Below are positions 1-11,469 of a DNA stretch of 64,000 nt, piece by piece. The notes below the pieces were generated by a model that was given only the letters and a program-made list of their open reading frames with translations, had not been told where the DNA came from and did no database searches. The position numbers were made by a program, and so were the translations under genes. How positions within the stretch are numbered: position 1 is the first letter of the stretch; each line of letters starts with the position of its first letter. The DNA is from Nereocystis luetkeana (taxonomy: Eukaryota; Sar; Phaeophyceae; Laminariales; Laminariaceae), in contig JARUPZ010000017.1 of NCBI GenBank assembly GCA_031213475.1, positions 10,419,087 to 10,483,086 of the forward strand, written 5' to 3'.

Positions 1-39
1 AGCCTTTAGTCTATCATCAACCGACAGCTTTCCGCCACG
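1..39 (-). CDS. Hep_59-like gene, next exon (cut by window edge)
   Basis: The acceptor CCCCCTAAG/CGT follows a T20-plus tract on the minus strand (positions 66-87). Thirteen codons read RGGKLSVDDRLKA in the phase expected from the previous exon. The match to the family is too short to be sure. Confidence 0.42.
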
Positions 40-3000
40 CTTAGGGGGAAAAATTGCATCAAATAGGAAAAAAAAAAAAAAAAAAAACAGACGGAAACGA
101 TGCCCGAGCGGCAACCTGGCGAGCGATCTTCCACAAAACAATCCGTTCACAACAAGTAGTATGTATGTACCTGGTACAGCACTGTAGCAGAAAAAGCGAT
201 CGAAGCATCACACGCAGCTTTCAAAATATCAGCTTCGAACATAAACAAGCCACCTCACAGACAGCACGAGAGGCGGCAAGACAAGGCTTGAACAACTTCG
301 GGGGGGGGGGGGTGGTGTACTCATAATCATGGATGGCCGTAGTCGTATGATCATAGACCCTCGCATCCCTACAAAGCCGGGACGGAGCCCGTCGGGTTTT
401 TAGCTACCAGGCAGACATCGCTCACTAGTACCAAGCGGGAAGCGCCGTGGGGTATTCGGCGAATCGCATGAATGGTGAAATTTATCTTACTTAGCACCGC
501 TTTTGAGGCGAGCTTCTCTTGCACTGAGGCGGACTTTCTTGCGAAGGGATGACAGCGTCGAATAGAATCGACTTGTTTCGAGGTGCGGCCATTTCCAGAG
601 ACACCAACGGGGTTACTACGTTACTGTCGTGTGGGTGCCTCGCCATGCTGGAGGGGCGAGACCATAACGCGATAAGCCGAGAAAAAACAAAAACAAAGAG
701 CGCATGCGTGACAAAACGAACACTAAACAATGAACCCAAGCGCGAAGTTAAAAGCGGCTGGCGCTGCAAAGGAGTAGACTTCCCACCTCGTGTGCAGTAC
801 ACCCCGCCAAACCAAAAACAGCGGGGGCAGCAACGCTTCGACGCGGCGTGCGCCACCGGCTGTCGCGCCAAGCAGTAGACTGCGGCGTCCACGGCGCGCA
901 AGACCTATCATGCACGCCTAGGCATACCGCGGACAGATCGCCGAGTCCCCACAAGTTAATGGTAATGGCAGTCTGGTTTTTTTAAGGCCAACCTCCCCGA
1001 GCTTCGTCTGCCCCCCTTTCGAGTCCCAGCCGCCGAACGCCTGGGGTTGTTGCGTTACCGGCGACCGCGAGGACGAGACCGAGGCCGAGGCCGAGGTTGG
1101 GGCCGCGGTTGCCGCCACAGCAGCGGAGCACGAGGACGACGGCAGGGCCGCCTCTCTGCCAGCGTCGTTTTATTTTTTCGCAACGCACCCCGGACCCGAG
1201 ATTGTAAGGTCTACTTCAACTGCTGTAGCTTATGTTGACGGGGTGGGAGCCCGTAAAATCTGAATGATCTAGTTGGAGCACAGGTTTCCTGGGCCGGATC
1301 TGTGCTATCAAGATCCCTCACAACCTCTCGCAACGGCAGCCGAGGAAAATGATAACTTGGATCATGATCTATATCTACATGCGGGTCATGATCTGTCCTA
1401 CAAGCAGGCATGCTACCATGAATAAAAGGTGCCCAAAAGTATCGCGAGTTTTCGAGGCGGTCCGAACCGCGCAGCATCGTTGCGCTCGGCTCGTATTCAT
1501 AGACTCTACCCTGGGATAGGGATGGAGTTAGGGACTAGGGTCAGGGTTGGGTTGAGCAAACGTCCTCTCGTGATTGTGTCAAATAAACAACATCCCAAAA
1601 GGCTCCAAAAAAAGAGCAAAACTGGCACCACTCTGGAAACATCCCTTTGGAGTCTGATACCGATATCAAACCGTGAGGTCATTGCGTGGGCGAGATAACC
1701 AGGGCAACATTACTGTTGCTGTTTTTACTGTCACCATGGCCGTCGCTCGAGCTACTACTGTAGATCACTTGAGCAGTGCAGAAAACGTCCACTCCGCACA
1801 AGGAGAATAGTCGTAGCACGTGTATACCTAGCCTCAAAGTGAGGCACCCACGAGGAAACTGCATAGTACACATACACTGCCGTCTCTGGAAGTGGCCACG
1901 CCGGAGGAAAAGAAACACTTATTCGACGTTGTCATACATATGGAAGAAAGTACGCACGAGAGGGGTTCCTATTACGGGGGACCATAGTTAACATGACCTA
2001 TGCTATACATAAAAACCTATATATTTAACCATTTTCACTAACAATATTTGGTCCTGTTAACTATGGCCTCCCGTAAAATAGTGGGATTCAACTCACCCTT
2101 CCTGCGACTCGCTGAACACCTCACGGTGATTCGTGCTTGGTGCAAGCAATGCCTGCCTGATCGGTGAAACCCGACGTGCTTCGCCCCGTTTTTAAGGGAT
2201 GATAATAACAATACGACTACGGGCGTGCATGATGTGAGTAACCCCCCCCATCCCACCCCCACGAAGGTCTATGGCCGCACGGCTACGGCCGTGGATGACG
2301 TGAGTACAACCCCCCCCCCCCACCCCCACCTTCTGCTTGAAGTCGTCTGGGATGGTGTAAAGTCGGTCCTCTTCGCTTATCATGCCCCCGGCTCCCGCCC
2401 CGCCCCCCGCCCCCTCCCCCTCCCCACCGCCCTCGTCCTTATCCCCCTCCACCCCCATTTTGTCCTTGACGTACTGCTCCATCAGCTGCTCGTGGGGCAC
2501 TGATCCCGCCGTATCCGCCGCGGCCCCCCACCCTCCCGTGCCGCCTGACTTGAACTGAGATTCGATCATCGTGGAGATGTTGGGCGCTTTGACCTCGGGT
2601 TTGAGGCCGAAGGACTCCGTCGCGGGCTCCGGCGCCGCTCCCACGCCGTCGACCCCTGCGATTTTTTTCGAGGAGGCGTTACATGCGGGGGAATTAGGTG
2701 CGGAGCAATTGTATAAAGAGCAATTATTTTGCGGAAAAATTATGTCGCACCTCGGTCAGATCACCAGTTCCCGCTGCATGATCTACTTTACAACTTTCGA
2801 GGCAAAATCCATCCCCGTTCTTGTGTGATTCAGCTCAAGCTTCCGGGTCGGACCTGAATATTCTGGATAGCCTAGCACATGTTTCCTGGGTTGGAACTGT
2901 GCTGTAGGCAGATCTTCCACAACCTCTCAAAGCGGCAGTTGAGGAACTAGATCCTCTACAGTAGATGATCTGTATGTAGACAGATAGGTCATCATCTGCT

Positions 3001-4837
3001 CTAGGTGTGATTTACACGCGGAGGCGTTGCCACGGAGGCGTGACAGGCGGGGGCATCGTGCTTTGAGGCGTCACATGGGTAGGGTTTATATGCGGAGAGG
3101 AGGCGTCACGCATGTCACGTGTGACGATTTGGGGGAGGAAGGGAGCAAGGAGCAGAGCTTTTCAAGCTACTGTTTTTTGTCAGAGGCTGGGAAGGGTCGA
3201 GAAAGCCTCGCATGCGGAGGCGTTACTACCGTATGCCTAACAGCATCACACTATTGATATGGTGATAAGATGAAACACCCCCTCGGACGAACTTCCAAGC
3301 TGATGTTCTCGGCAATGGAGAGAGTGCAAACGCCAAGAGATGCGTCTTCGGAAATATCTCGACGAGATCCTTCCAAAGCCATCAGCATGCTATTATAGCG
3401 TGTACTCCCCTTGGTGCGGAGCAACTCGGCTCGGAAGTTAAACTCCCGTGCGTGTGGTACAGTATGCGACGCATAAATGGCGAAAACAACAGCAGTTGCC
3501 AAGGGGGTTGTGATATGTATTTATCTTCCCTGCCGCGCAAGTCGACGAGGCAAGAAAGTGCTGAACCCTTCCCACCAAATAAACGAAATGCAAGCACCGT
3601 ACAGAGCGGGGAGCGGGGATAACAGCCTACTTTTTTTACGACCCCGGTTCTGGGTTGCGACTACAAAAGGGGGGAGCAGGATCGATGGAGGCGAAGACAA
3701 AAGGTTATTACACGGGGGTCATACTGCAATCACGACCAAATACGATTCGTAATAATGCTGTAACGTATAAGTTTTTGTGTACACACGATGAGTCCTGGTT
3801 ACAATGGCCTCCCGTCATCGAAGCAAAGCGTCTTAGTAGCATTAGCCCCGCCCCCACCTCACCGAACAAAAAACATCCTCCTCCTCGCAGCTCGCAGACG
3901 TGACGGCTCTTTCGACGGAAACCTCGACCTCACGGAACTTGATACAGAAAAAAGTCGAAACAAAAAGAAGCATGGCCGGTAGCGTACGCGGTGGTCTAGC
4001 TACTCACTGACGACCCTCGAAACCTACTACCTAGCTTTGATCCTTGAGTTCGAACCCCACCGAGGTTCGACTAATAATATACACGCAAACGAGAGACAGA
4101 GACAGAAAGCGCGTCGCGGGGGAGGGCGCAGTTGACAGGAGCCGGCGAGGAAAGAAAGGGCTGAAGCCATCTCGCGATTGTATGAAAGGCACCAAGTGTA
4201 GTGGCGAGTGGGGAAGGGAGCTCGCTATGTGTCCCCGGAGGTGAGTTAGGGCGGACTCTATGGGAAGGAGAAATGAAATGAGGGTGGAGACAGTGACGAA
4301 ACGGGAGCGATGTTTTTTTTTAAACAAACTTAAAAAAATAACAAAAAATAAAGTTACCTTTCCCCTTGATGACCAAGGCGTCCAGTTCTTTGTTGCGCCG
4401 TCGCACTCCCATCAGGGCGGAGACGGACCGTCCGCCCCCCTTCCTCCTCGCGCGCTGCTCCTCCCGCAGGTCGGACAAAAGGTCCATGCGGCTGCCGTCC
4501 TCCTCGTCCTCCTCGTCCTCTCCCCCCTCTTCCTCCTTCCTCCCCTTCTCTGTATCACCCTTCCCCTCCGATCCCTCCTGTTCCTCCCGCTCCTCTTTCT
4601 GCGACTCCTCTCCCCCTCCCCCTTCTTGATCGGATTCCTCTGCCCTCTTCTGCCCCTTCTCCGGCTCCTTGAGTGTTTTCGGTTCCTCCAGCTCCTTCGG
4701 CATATCTGTCTCAGCCCCTCCTCGATCCCCCCTTACTTTCGCCTCTTCGGGGTTTCCCATTCGTCCCGCCCCTTGGTCGTTGCTTGCTACTTTAGTGCGG
4801 TCATCCCCTGTCCCCTTGTTGGATGCGGAGGCCTCGG
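1..4837 (-). CDS. Hep_59/Tls1 (C9orf78-like) spliceosome-associated protein, partial
   Basis: The model joins three minus-strand exons: 4837-4358, 2655-2330 and 39-1, continuing past the left edge. The first is Glu/Lys-rich and then carries a block containing LREEQRARRKGGG and SVSALMGVRR. That block resembles the conserved N-terminal segment of the Hep_59 family (human C9orf78, fission yeast Tls1). The second exon has HEQLMEQYVKDKMG and then EEDRLYTIPDD, matching the family's 'MMKYIE..L..RKG' and 'D.LYELPE' blocks. Junctions keep phase: AAA G/GG GTC, then AAG/CGT. Family members associate with the spliceosome and affect splicing; nuclear action is inferred from the family. The first coding exon was not found: 4837 follows a pyrimidine-rich CAG acceptor, and an in-frame ATG at 4952 is a poorer alternative. 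The remaining C-terminal part lies outside the window. Family recognition is by eye. Confidence 0.62.
297..545 (+). repeat. Dispersed repeat family E, copy
   Basis: It begins at a G run, then has CATGGCCGTAGTCGTATG-like sequence and a CGGGACGGAGC core, and ends near GAGGCGGAC. Other copies lie at 2077-2320 (inverted), 34960-35110 and 35115-35400. Confidence 0.6.
1253..1402 (+). repeat. Dispersed repeat family D, copy
   Basis: About 150 bp sharing the core 'GTTTCCTGGGYYGGA.CTGTGCT ... CACAACCTCTC' with the copy at 2836-3005. It lies in the second intron of the Hep_59-like gene. Confidence 0.5.
1972..2076 (+). mobile_element. MITE family A, copy 1
   Basis: This is a 105-bp element with near-perfect terminal inverted repeats (TTACGGGGGACCATAGTTAA at one end, the complement ending CCGTAA at the other). 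A TA lies on the left flank (CCTA/TTACGG). The short AT-rich interior has no ORF. Length, TIRs and the TA target suggest a non-autonomous Tc1/mariner-like element. It sits in the Hep_59-like intron, immediately beside an inverted family E repeat. Confidence 0.8.
2077..2320 (-). repeat. Dispersed repeat family E, inverted copy
   Basis: Reverse-complement relative of 35115-35400, ending at the C run that touches the donor of the Hep_59-like exon. It contains a partial internal duplication of the 'GGCCGTAGTCGTATG' part. Confidence 0.55.
2330..2655 (-). CDS. Hep_59-like gene, middle exon
   Basis: The acceptor is ATCGCAG/GGG and the donor AAG/GTGGGG, ending in phase 0. The exon encodes a Gly/Ala-rich linker between two conserved family blocks, VPHEQLMEQYVKDKMG and EEDRLYTIPDDFKQK. 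Its donor sits directly against a C/G homopolymer run that belongs to an inserted repeat. Confidence 0.62.
2836..3005 (+). repeat. Dispersed repeat family D, reference copy
   Basis: About 170 bp with cores TTCCTGGGTTGGA and CACAACCTCTC, ending in CAGATGATC-like steps. The family recurs at 1253, 20806, 21935, 22735, 33560, 36570 and 40245 in both orientations. No ORF and no clear terminal inverted repeat were seen. Confidence 0.55.
3018..3232. repeat. Degenerate GGAGGCGTYAC repeats
   Basis: GCGGAGGCGTTGC, GGAGGCGTGAC, GAGGCGTCAC and GGAGGCGTTAC recur at irregular spacing within the Hep_59-like intron; a further copy lies near 2670. It looks like a decayed minisatellite. Confidence 0.4.
3262..3470 (+). 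repeat. Dispersed repeat family C, copy
   Basis: The element shares 'CGGACGAA.TTCCRAGCT', 'GGCAA.GGG', 'CAAACGCC' and 'GGAAATAT' blocks with 15538-15722, 38218-38420 and, inverted, 56880-57105. A weaker inverted relative lies near 19890-20045. Confidence 0.45.
4358..4837 (-). CDS. Hep_59-like gene, acidic exon with SVSALMGVRR block
   Basis: The acceptor is CCACCAG after a T-rich tract and the donor is AAAG/GTAACT, ending in phase 1. About 110 residues are dominated by Glu, Lys and Gly, followed by the conserved basic block. Trimmed of upstream intronic sequence, the frame is open throughout. Confidence 0.6.
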
Positions 4838-7380
4838 CTGGTGGCACAGGCGAGAAAAAAGATAAACGAGGAGAGCCGTCGGCGTCAAGCGGTACGCAAA
4901 AACCACAATTGTGTACCACGCACGCATATTGTCGTGTAGCGCAGGGGGTCATGTATCCGCAGCAAAAAATGAAAATACTCCTTCAGCTACCGTGGTACGA
5001 TGCCACTGCCCGGTAAGTACGACTGTACGAGCGGTCGGTGAACTGCTGCAGTCTGCGTGCATCAGAGACCCCAGATACCGCAAGTACTCGTCGGAGCAGT
5101 CACCTCTGACAAGGCAGTTCTCAAACTATCCCTCGTGTAACACCTGTGCGCACGTGCAATCGTCAAGGCTCATATACCACATACGTAGCAGGTACGTCGT
5201 AAGCAGCATCACAGCAGTACGCACTTAACAGGTATCTGGCAGGCAGTAGTAGGGGTACAGACAAGAACCAGTCGCGATAAAGTCGCGATAAAGGCCGCGC
5301 GCCAATCATCGCGCTCGTAACCTACCCTAGAACACAGTACCCGGACGAGTACAAAGAACAACGACGACTGATACTACAGTAGTGCACCTGGTATGATATG
5401 GTGATGGCAGCACTACGTGAATACGACAGCAGGGTACCCGATGCAAGAGCGTGTAGATTAGGAGAAAACGGACAAAAAGAAGGCAAAGAGCGGCATTTCG
5501 TAAATTCGGCTTGGCAGGGACACTTGAATGCCAGCTAGCCTTCGCCCGGTTTTTTCCTGCCATTTGTCGGCTTTTGCGCCCTCCAAGCAGACGCATATCC
5601 CTGTTTGAGAGCCAGAATACTAACACCAAATCCCTCTCGAGGGCGTGGGCTTGTGGCGAGGGCCATTGCATCGTAGAGGCAGCTTTACTTTTGGTTTCGG
5701 TTCGCGGATACAATCGGCGAATGGATACAATCGGCTATTATTGTTGCGATTTGTTTTTACTGCTTTAAAAAAGCCCAAATAAAAAAAAAGCAACTCTTGT
5801 AGATCTACGAAACACGGACAAAAAACCACGAGACTTTGGTACCTGGTACACACGAGTCCGAGTGCATCATTTTGCCCTTTTTTGTGCTCAATGGGTTATT
5901 TGAGCGTTTTAGGTCGTTTATCAGGTCCATCTGGAAGCCGAGAAAGTCAGTGCGTTCTTCAATCAACGCCGAACGAAAACAATTCTAAAATGATGAATCA
6001 GGACACCCGCCAGGCTTTCCCCGAAGGTCACCTTCCTAGGAGTTGCACACTCGTAGTGGTGCTGGTGGTAAGTCGGGGCATAGGGGCATACATGTGAGGG
6101 AACCAGGGCCTCGCCACACTTTCCAACCAAACTTTCGCCGCCGACACCAACCTTCAGAACTACAGCAGAACGTACATGGCGCCCGTTTCAGCGCCATGCC
6201 CTTCCCACACACCGCCGCACCTACGGGTGCAGCGTCGAGCTGAAGCCTCCATACCATCGCGTGGCCGCCATAGCGAGATGGAGTCGTCGTGGCAATCTCA
6301 AGAGTATCATGTTGGCATCCTTTCGACTCCCTGCTGCATGAAACAATACTCAGGTCGCCTTTACCCCTACCACGAGAAACCTCGCTCGACCACGTGGGCT
6401 ACGCGATCTCTATGGCAAATCTCCTGAACCTACTTGATGCGCCTATTTTGTTTCGGCGTGTCCCGTCGAAGGCACCGACCTCCCAAGAAAACTCTGTACA
6501 CAGCCGTACAGTATTCTGGAGGACGGAGAACGGGAGAGGGCCGAAAGCTGGCTCGCCGACCTCGACTCTGGGCGATCGCCAAAAACTTTTCGCCCAGACC
6601 ACCGATAAAACACAAAATCTTCATCCCCGTCTCAAGTAAGGATGCTGATCAACACTCGTACTTTCCACTGCTGCTGCCGGTGCCGTAGGAAAAGATCAGC
6701 AGATATCACCTTTTCGGCTCAAGCACCACAGCTGTGATCTGGTTGAAAACCCGTGCGATTTTTGAGCTGGAACTCAGTAATCATTCTACTGAAAGGCCTG
6801 CCTGGCATTGGTTCCGGCCTCTGGCGGCACGGCATTTTATTGTTGTAACCCAATCAACGGTTGGTCGTGAATTAAAAAAAGGAGAGAGGGGGGGGAAATG
6901 GGAGACTCCTCGCCCTTAACGAGCGGTTTGGAGATAGGAGATGAAACAGACGCCTGTACCGACGGGCTCTTTACCCTTTTTGCCACTGGACCTTCGTTTC
7001 GGGGACAAAACAATTGGCATTAAAATACTACGTGTACTCATACTCCACCAAGAACCCCGATCCCACGACCAACAAATAAAATAACCCTCTCATCCTCGCG
7101 AGAAAGAGTCGTCTCATCAGAAGCGTTAGGGCCCTTTTTAGGAGTAAGGGACGGGTTACCCCGGAACACCCACTGCTGCTGTTCGAACCGTGTTTACTTA
7201 CGACTTGGCCCATAGGCTTCGACACGGTTTTCATCGTAACGACAACTAATCGAAAACACAGAGTACCGCTACTGTACCTGGCACTCACGACAGCCGTGCA
7301 CTGGCAACAGCTGTAGCAGGCACCAGGCAGTTGCCAAATTTGCTGGTGCGGTACCCTGCGGCTGCTTGCTCTGCCGACTC
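4838..7380. other. Gene-poor stretch upstream of the Hep_59-like gene
   Basis: The missing first exon of the Hep_59-like gene should lie here, but no exon with a matching phase-1 donor and a typical basic N-terminus was identified. Short open frames exist on both strands without recognisable content. Near 6990-7025 there is a partial match (TTTCGGGGACAAAA) to the hairpin element at 13598-13672. Confidence 0.4.
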
Positions 7381-7385
7381 TCACA

Positions 7386-7550
7386 ATGAGGAGCCCTCTT
7401 GCTAGAAAAAATCCCGCTCTCACCAGAGAAGAGCCTTCATCAGAAGGAGCCCTCATCGTCAGAAACAACCCTCTCACAAGAAAGACGCCTCACGCGAGAA
7501 AATACCCTCTCACAAGAAAGAACCGTATCACGAGAAAAAAGCCCACTCAT
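7386..7550. repeat. Minisatellite of ~20-21 bp (CCCTCTCACNAGAAA units)
   Basis: Degenerate units such as CCCTCTCACAAGAAAGA repeat across about 165 bp; one frame reads PLTRKNP-like repeats. Related, more decayed units lie at 7080-7140 and 8220-8345, flanking the foldback element between them. Confidence 0.55.
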
Positions 7551-7755
7551 CTCTGCATACCTGATGCGTCCGGGATGAACGAAAAAAAAGTGCACCCCGT
7601 ACGGGCCGTACGGGGAGGGGGGAATAGACGTACCCCCGGTTGTTAGATATCAGCATACCAGGTACCTGGTAGGTTTTGCCGTGTACTCGAACTGCACTAC
7701 GAAACCATAATCCCACCACCGACACCTGGGATGACGGTTCACGCTTCGGGCCCTC

Positions 7756-8050
7756 GGCCTACGGTTCGCGCTTCGCGCTCACGGCCTCCTGCGGAGGGCT
7801 GACTATATTTGCAGCATTTGGGTGGGAGCAGGGTGCCAAAAATGACTCCTCGTATAATAGATCCCGGTGACACGAGTATCAGGTCCTGGTGGGAACAGGG
7901 TGGGGAGCAGGGTGAAAACCCCTGCTCCCCACACCCGGATCTGATCCCATTAGGCACCCCGCTCCCACCCACAAGGTGCAGAAATATTGCAAGCCTTCCG
8001 CAGGAATATTACCGCCGGAGCCCGTGAGCGCGAAGCGCGAACCGTAGGCC
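7756..8050. mobile_element. Foldback element with 29-bp perfect outer inverted repeat
   Basis: Positions 7756-7784 and 8022-8050 are perfect reverse complements. The arms continue inward with about 80% pairing through 'CCTGCGGA.GGCT' and 'GTGGGTGGGAGC.GGGTGCC'. A second hairpin sits in the centre (7901-7931). No ORF is carried. A fragment resembling the right arm occurs at 45700-45775, so the element is dispersed. Confidence 0.65.
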
Positions 8051-8108
8051 TAGATAGAGTTCGAAGCGCGAACCGTAGGCCTACATAGAGTTCGAAGCGC
8101 GAACCGTC
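8031..8108. repeat. Tandem 31-bp repeat at foldback right end
   Basis: Two and a half copies of a 31-bp unit starting CGAAGCGCGAACCGTAGGCC overlap the right arm of the foldback element and extend outside it. Replication slippage at the arm is a likely origin. Confidence 0.65.
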
Positions 8109-8439
8109 ATCGCACGTGTCGGTCATGGGGTCCGCGTTCTTGGGTACGTCTATTTTCCAGGCCTATTCTTAATAGAGTGCTGTATACTCATAACGCACCC
8201 CAAACCCTCATCCCACGACCGAGAGAACAACAACCCTCTCAAACTGGCGAGAGGAAGAGCTACCAGGTATCTAATAAGAAAGAGCCCTCTAATAATAAGA
8301 AATCATTCTCTCATCAGAAATAGAGCCGCGTCATAACAGCAAGAAAAAGCCCCACATGAAACTATTGATAAGCAACAATTCCGGAGAAATGTGAGAAAAT
8401 CGTGGAACGAGCCCACCCTTTCGAAAGTAAGAAACCTAG

Positions 8440-10404
8440 CTACGGCGGTATCGTACCACCACGATCATCGACCTCTTGCCACCGCGACCGCCTAAACTGT
8501 CGCTTGAAGATGAACCATCCATAGACGAGATGACCGAAGCACTTAAGGGGATGTCGAATTGGAAAGCTGTCGGGCCAGATGGTCTCCCGGTCGAACTCCT
8601 AAAAATCGACCACCCGGCATTCGCCCAGCGCTTTCACAACATCCTTGTCAATGTTTGGTTAACAGGAGAAGTCCCTCAGCAATGGAAAGATGCGATCATC
8701 AAGGTCCTTCACAAAAAGAAGGATCGAACTGACTGCAACAACTATAGAGGGATCTCGCTTGTTGCCCACGCAGGCAAAGTGTTGTTGAAAATCGTCGCGT
8801 CCCGCCTCAGCAACTACTGTGAGACCGAGGAACTACTCCCCGAGGAACAGTGCGGCTTCCGCCCCGCACGATCAACGATTGATATGTTGTTCGTCGTGCG
8901 CCGGCTGCAAGAGCTCGGACGACAGAGGAAAATCCCCTTATACGTGTGCTTCATCGATCTGCAGAAAGCGTACGACTCTGTCGACCGAGAGCTGTTATGG
9001 AAGGTACTCACACGCTTTGGCGTACCAACCAAGATGCTGAGAATTATCCGTAATTTCCACGATGGCATGCGGGCTCGCGTGCGTACTGATGACGGCGAGC
9101 TCTCGGAATGGTTTGATGTCACGCAGGGGCTGCGGCAAGGCTGTGTGCTGTCACCGTTACTGTTCAACGTGTTCTTCGCTGCTGCGTTACACGTCGTACT
9201 AGTACGCTTCAGCCAAGACGAAGCCATTGTAAGGGATTTGGTCCAACTCTTGGAAGCTGGAGTAGTTCGAACAGGGAAGGAGGAGCCATTGGCGTGCGTG
9301 CGAAGGTCTGTATGGGGCATGTTGTACGCCGACGATGCAGGAATTGTCTCGAAGTCGGCTGAAGGGCTCGCAAAAATGATGACAGTCATCGTGACTGTCT
9401 TCGAAGCAGCAGGCCTCACGGTGTCGGAAAAGAAGACTGAGACAATGGTCCTACAAACACCAGACCGGACAACCCTCGCACCACCGCTCGTCATCGAAGC
9501 GGCAGGTCAGAGGTATAAGCAGACGACCCAGTTCTTATACCTAGGCGGCGTTATCCACGAAAACGCTGACCTCTCGCTCGAAATCGACCGACGGATCCGC
9601 CTCATGCGAGCATGCTTCAAACGGTTCGGCCCGGAGTTGTATGATAGGACGACCGCCCCCCTTAGCCTTAAAGTCCGAATGCTGAAGGCCGAGGTGATTG
9701 AGACCCTGCTGTACGGGTGTGTGACGTGGACCCTCAGAGCGGAACACTTTGCCAAGCTTCGAACTGCTCACCACCAAGTCCTGTTGCGAGTCATTGGCTT
9801 CCAGCGCCGACTTCGTACTGACCATGCCACCCTCTCGTACGCGAAGGCCCTCAAGATGACACGTTGCGAGAGCATCGAAACGACCATTCGCAAACGGCGG
9901 CTCTTCTTTGCGGGGGGCGTGGCACGGCAAAGCAAGGAGCGATTACCCAATCGGGTAATGCTCGGGACGATAGCTGGTGGGGAGAACCCGAGACCAGGCG
10001 GACAGTGTAAGACTTGGCATAGATGCATAGTCGAAGACCTTAGGGAGTTCCGAGCCACCGAAGGGTCAACGGAAGTTGCCCCCTTGGTGTTTGGAGTTGA
10101 GACCGCGTTGTGGTCCACTGCAGCCAAAAAGGTGGGGAAGTGGTACCGGGGGATCCTTGAAGCAGCCGAACGGTTCATGGTGAGGTGGCACGAGGCTGAG
10201 GCTGAGATGAGTAGACAGCGCCGCGCATCCGCCGTGGATGGTGCCCAAAGGAACGGGGGGGGAGGGGGCAACAGGAGAAGTGGCATAAAGCCCGACCGAG
10301 TGAATGCGGAGAGGGGGGGGAACAGGAGGGGTAGAAGGGAAACGGCGGTAGACGAAAGTAGGAAGGAGATGGCAGACAGGGTAGCAAGGCACCAAGTCGA
10401 CTAG
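8440..10404 (+). CDS. Non-LTR retrotransposon reverse transcriptase
   Basis: The frame is open from 8440 to the TAG at 10402-10404, about 650 codons. Reverse transcriptase landmarks occur in order: [34 protein letters not shown], the first catalytic Asp in [28 protein letters not shown], and the catalytic YADD box in LYADDAG (codons at 9322-9342). A C-terminal block with RLPNRV and [10 protein letters not shown] follows, as in many LINE ORF2 proteins. A Gly/Arg-rich tail contains two G8 runs that do not break the frame. No ATG lies near the start and no endonuclease is present. It would copy element RNA at a nicked target; alone it is probably not autonomous. The clade was not resolved. Confidence 0.9.
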   Translation, partial: LRRYRTTTIIDLLPPRPPKLSLEDEPSIDEMTEALKGMSNWKAVGPDGLPVELLKIDHPAFAQRFHNILVNVWLTGEVPQQWKDAIIKVLHKKKDRTDCNNYRGISLVAHAGKVLLKIVASRLSNYCETEELLPEEQCGFRPARSTIDMLFVVRRLQELGRQRKIPLYVCFIDLQKAYDSVDRELLWKVLTRFGVPTKMLRIIRNFHDGMRARVRTDDGELSEWFDVTQGLRQGCVLSPLLFNVFFAAALHVVLVRFSQDEAIVRDLVQLLEAGVVRTGKEEPLACVRRSVWGMLYADDAGIVSKSAEGLAKMMTVIVTVFEAAGLTVSEKKTETMVLQTPDRTTLAPPLVIEAAGQRYKQTTQFLYLGGVIHENADLSLEIDRRIRLMRACFKRFGPELYDRTTAPLSLKVRMLKAEVIETLLYGCVTWTLRAEHFAKLRTAHHQVLLRVIGFQRRLRTDHATLSYAKALKMTRCESIETTIRKRRLFFAGGVARQSKERLPNRVMLGTIAGGENPRPGGQCKTWHRCIVEDLREFRATEGSTEVAPLVFGVETALWSTAAKKVGKWYRGILEAAERFMVRWHEAEAEMSRQRRASAVDGAQRNGGGGGNRRSGIKPDRVNAERGGNRRGRRETAVDESRKEMADRVARHQVD

Positions 10405-10484
10405 GAAGTAGAATATGACCATACTACTAGTGCTACCAACTGGTGCAGCTGGCTCGAACGTGGTCTTCCCTTGTCTTCTCTTTT

Positions 10485-10517
<33 letters not shown>

Positions 10518-11282
10518 TCTTTCTTGCGCTGACTCTCCGTGATTTTCATTTCATTTTTTCTCTTCCTCTTCCTTTTCTGATTGATAAGCCGTACTCAAGG
10601 AGCCGTGTGGCGTGGTTGGAAGACGAACCTGCTCTGCTCGGCTCGTATTGTCTGACGCCAAGGGGCTGGGCATAGTTGACGAACGCAGGGCGGAGACGGC
10701 AGTCTGGGTAGCAAGGTACCAGGCGGATTAGCAGGGAGAACCTGGCTATACTACTCGTACCACAAGCTGCTGCCGCCACCTAGAAGGTGCTTTGGGCTTT
10801 GGTCTGCCTGTTATTTCCCCTTTGTTATTTTTCCTTGTTACTTTCTCCTTGGTTCTTTGTCTTACTCTGTTCACAAGCAGTGGTGTTTTTTGTTATTTCT
10901 TCTTTTTTCCAGCTCGTTCTTTTTCAAGTGTAGGCCACCTCGCCTGCGGGGGGGGGGGCACGACAGATTGTTTCTCTTAGATTTTGCTTTCATTTTTTTT
11001 CTTTTTCTTTTTCGACTTGTCTACCTTGTTTTTGTTTTCTCTTTGATTGTTTCTTTTCGTTTCACTATTTCATAGATTGCGTATGTCGTGCCTGTCGTAT
11101 CTAGTATGATGACATGGCTTTGCATTGCCCACTGCAGTTCACACTGCACACGTGGCAACGTAGTATCTCTGTGGCGTAGCTTTGTGACCACAGAACTTGT
11201 ATCTCTTCTAGGATGGAAGAATCGGCACGGACACTGGTTGTGCTGGATGTCGACGGGTAGAAAGAACGGTTTAATGTGAAGA

Positions 11283-11309
11283 ACACACACACACACACAC
11301 ACACACACA
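11283..11309. repeat. (AC)n microsatellite, retrotransposon 3' tail
   Basis: About 13 AC units directly after the conserved 3' end of the retrotransposon. Confidence 0.85.
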
Positions 11310-11469
11310 GGGCCGGTGTAACTCTGCTGCAGAGCTATATATATCAGTACCCACCATTAGTATAGAGCAGACCAGAGTAGCTACATCAGTATTTGTAGTG
11401 CTGGATGACAGCCCCGTCGCCTGTAAGTGTGTGTTAACAGACGTCCATGAACAAAACTGGTTTGAGGCT

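Larger units (their letters stand above)
8440..11310 (+). mobile_element. Non-LTR (LINE-type) retrotransposon, 5'-truncated
   Basis: A reverse transcriptase ORF (8440-10404) is followed by an ~870-bp 3' region with a T30 run (10486-10516), ending in a conserved TTTAATGTGAAGA and an (AC)n tail to 11309. The last ~1.05 kb recurs inverted at 59795-60880 and again, older, at 59358-59690. That fixes the 3' end and shows the tail is a microsatellite rather than poly(A). No endonuclease domain is visible upstream, so the 5' part is missing or decayed; the 5' boundary at 8440 is only the start of the open frame. Confidence 0.85.

Noticed and set aside
918..1160. Minus-strand Ala/Ser/Thr-rich frame as an extra Hep_59 exon
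   Set aside because: Its acceptor would not give phase 0 as both neighbouring exons require, and no conserved block is present.
3975..4075. Possible tRNA or tRNA-derived SINE (GAGTTCGAACCCC B-box)
   Set aside because: The T-stem does not pair well, no acceptor stem closes, and there is no clear A-box partner; it lies in the Hep_59-like intron.
8814..9494. Minus-strand 226-codon frame
   Set aside because: Shadow of the reverse transcriptase ORF.
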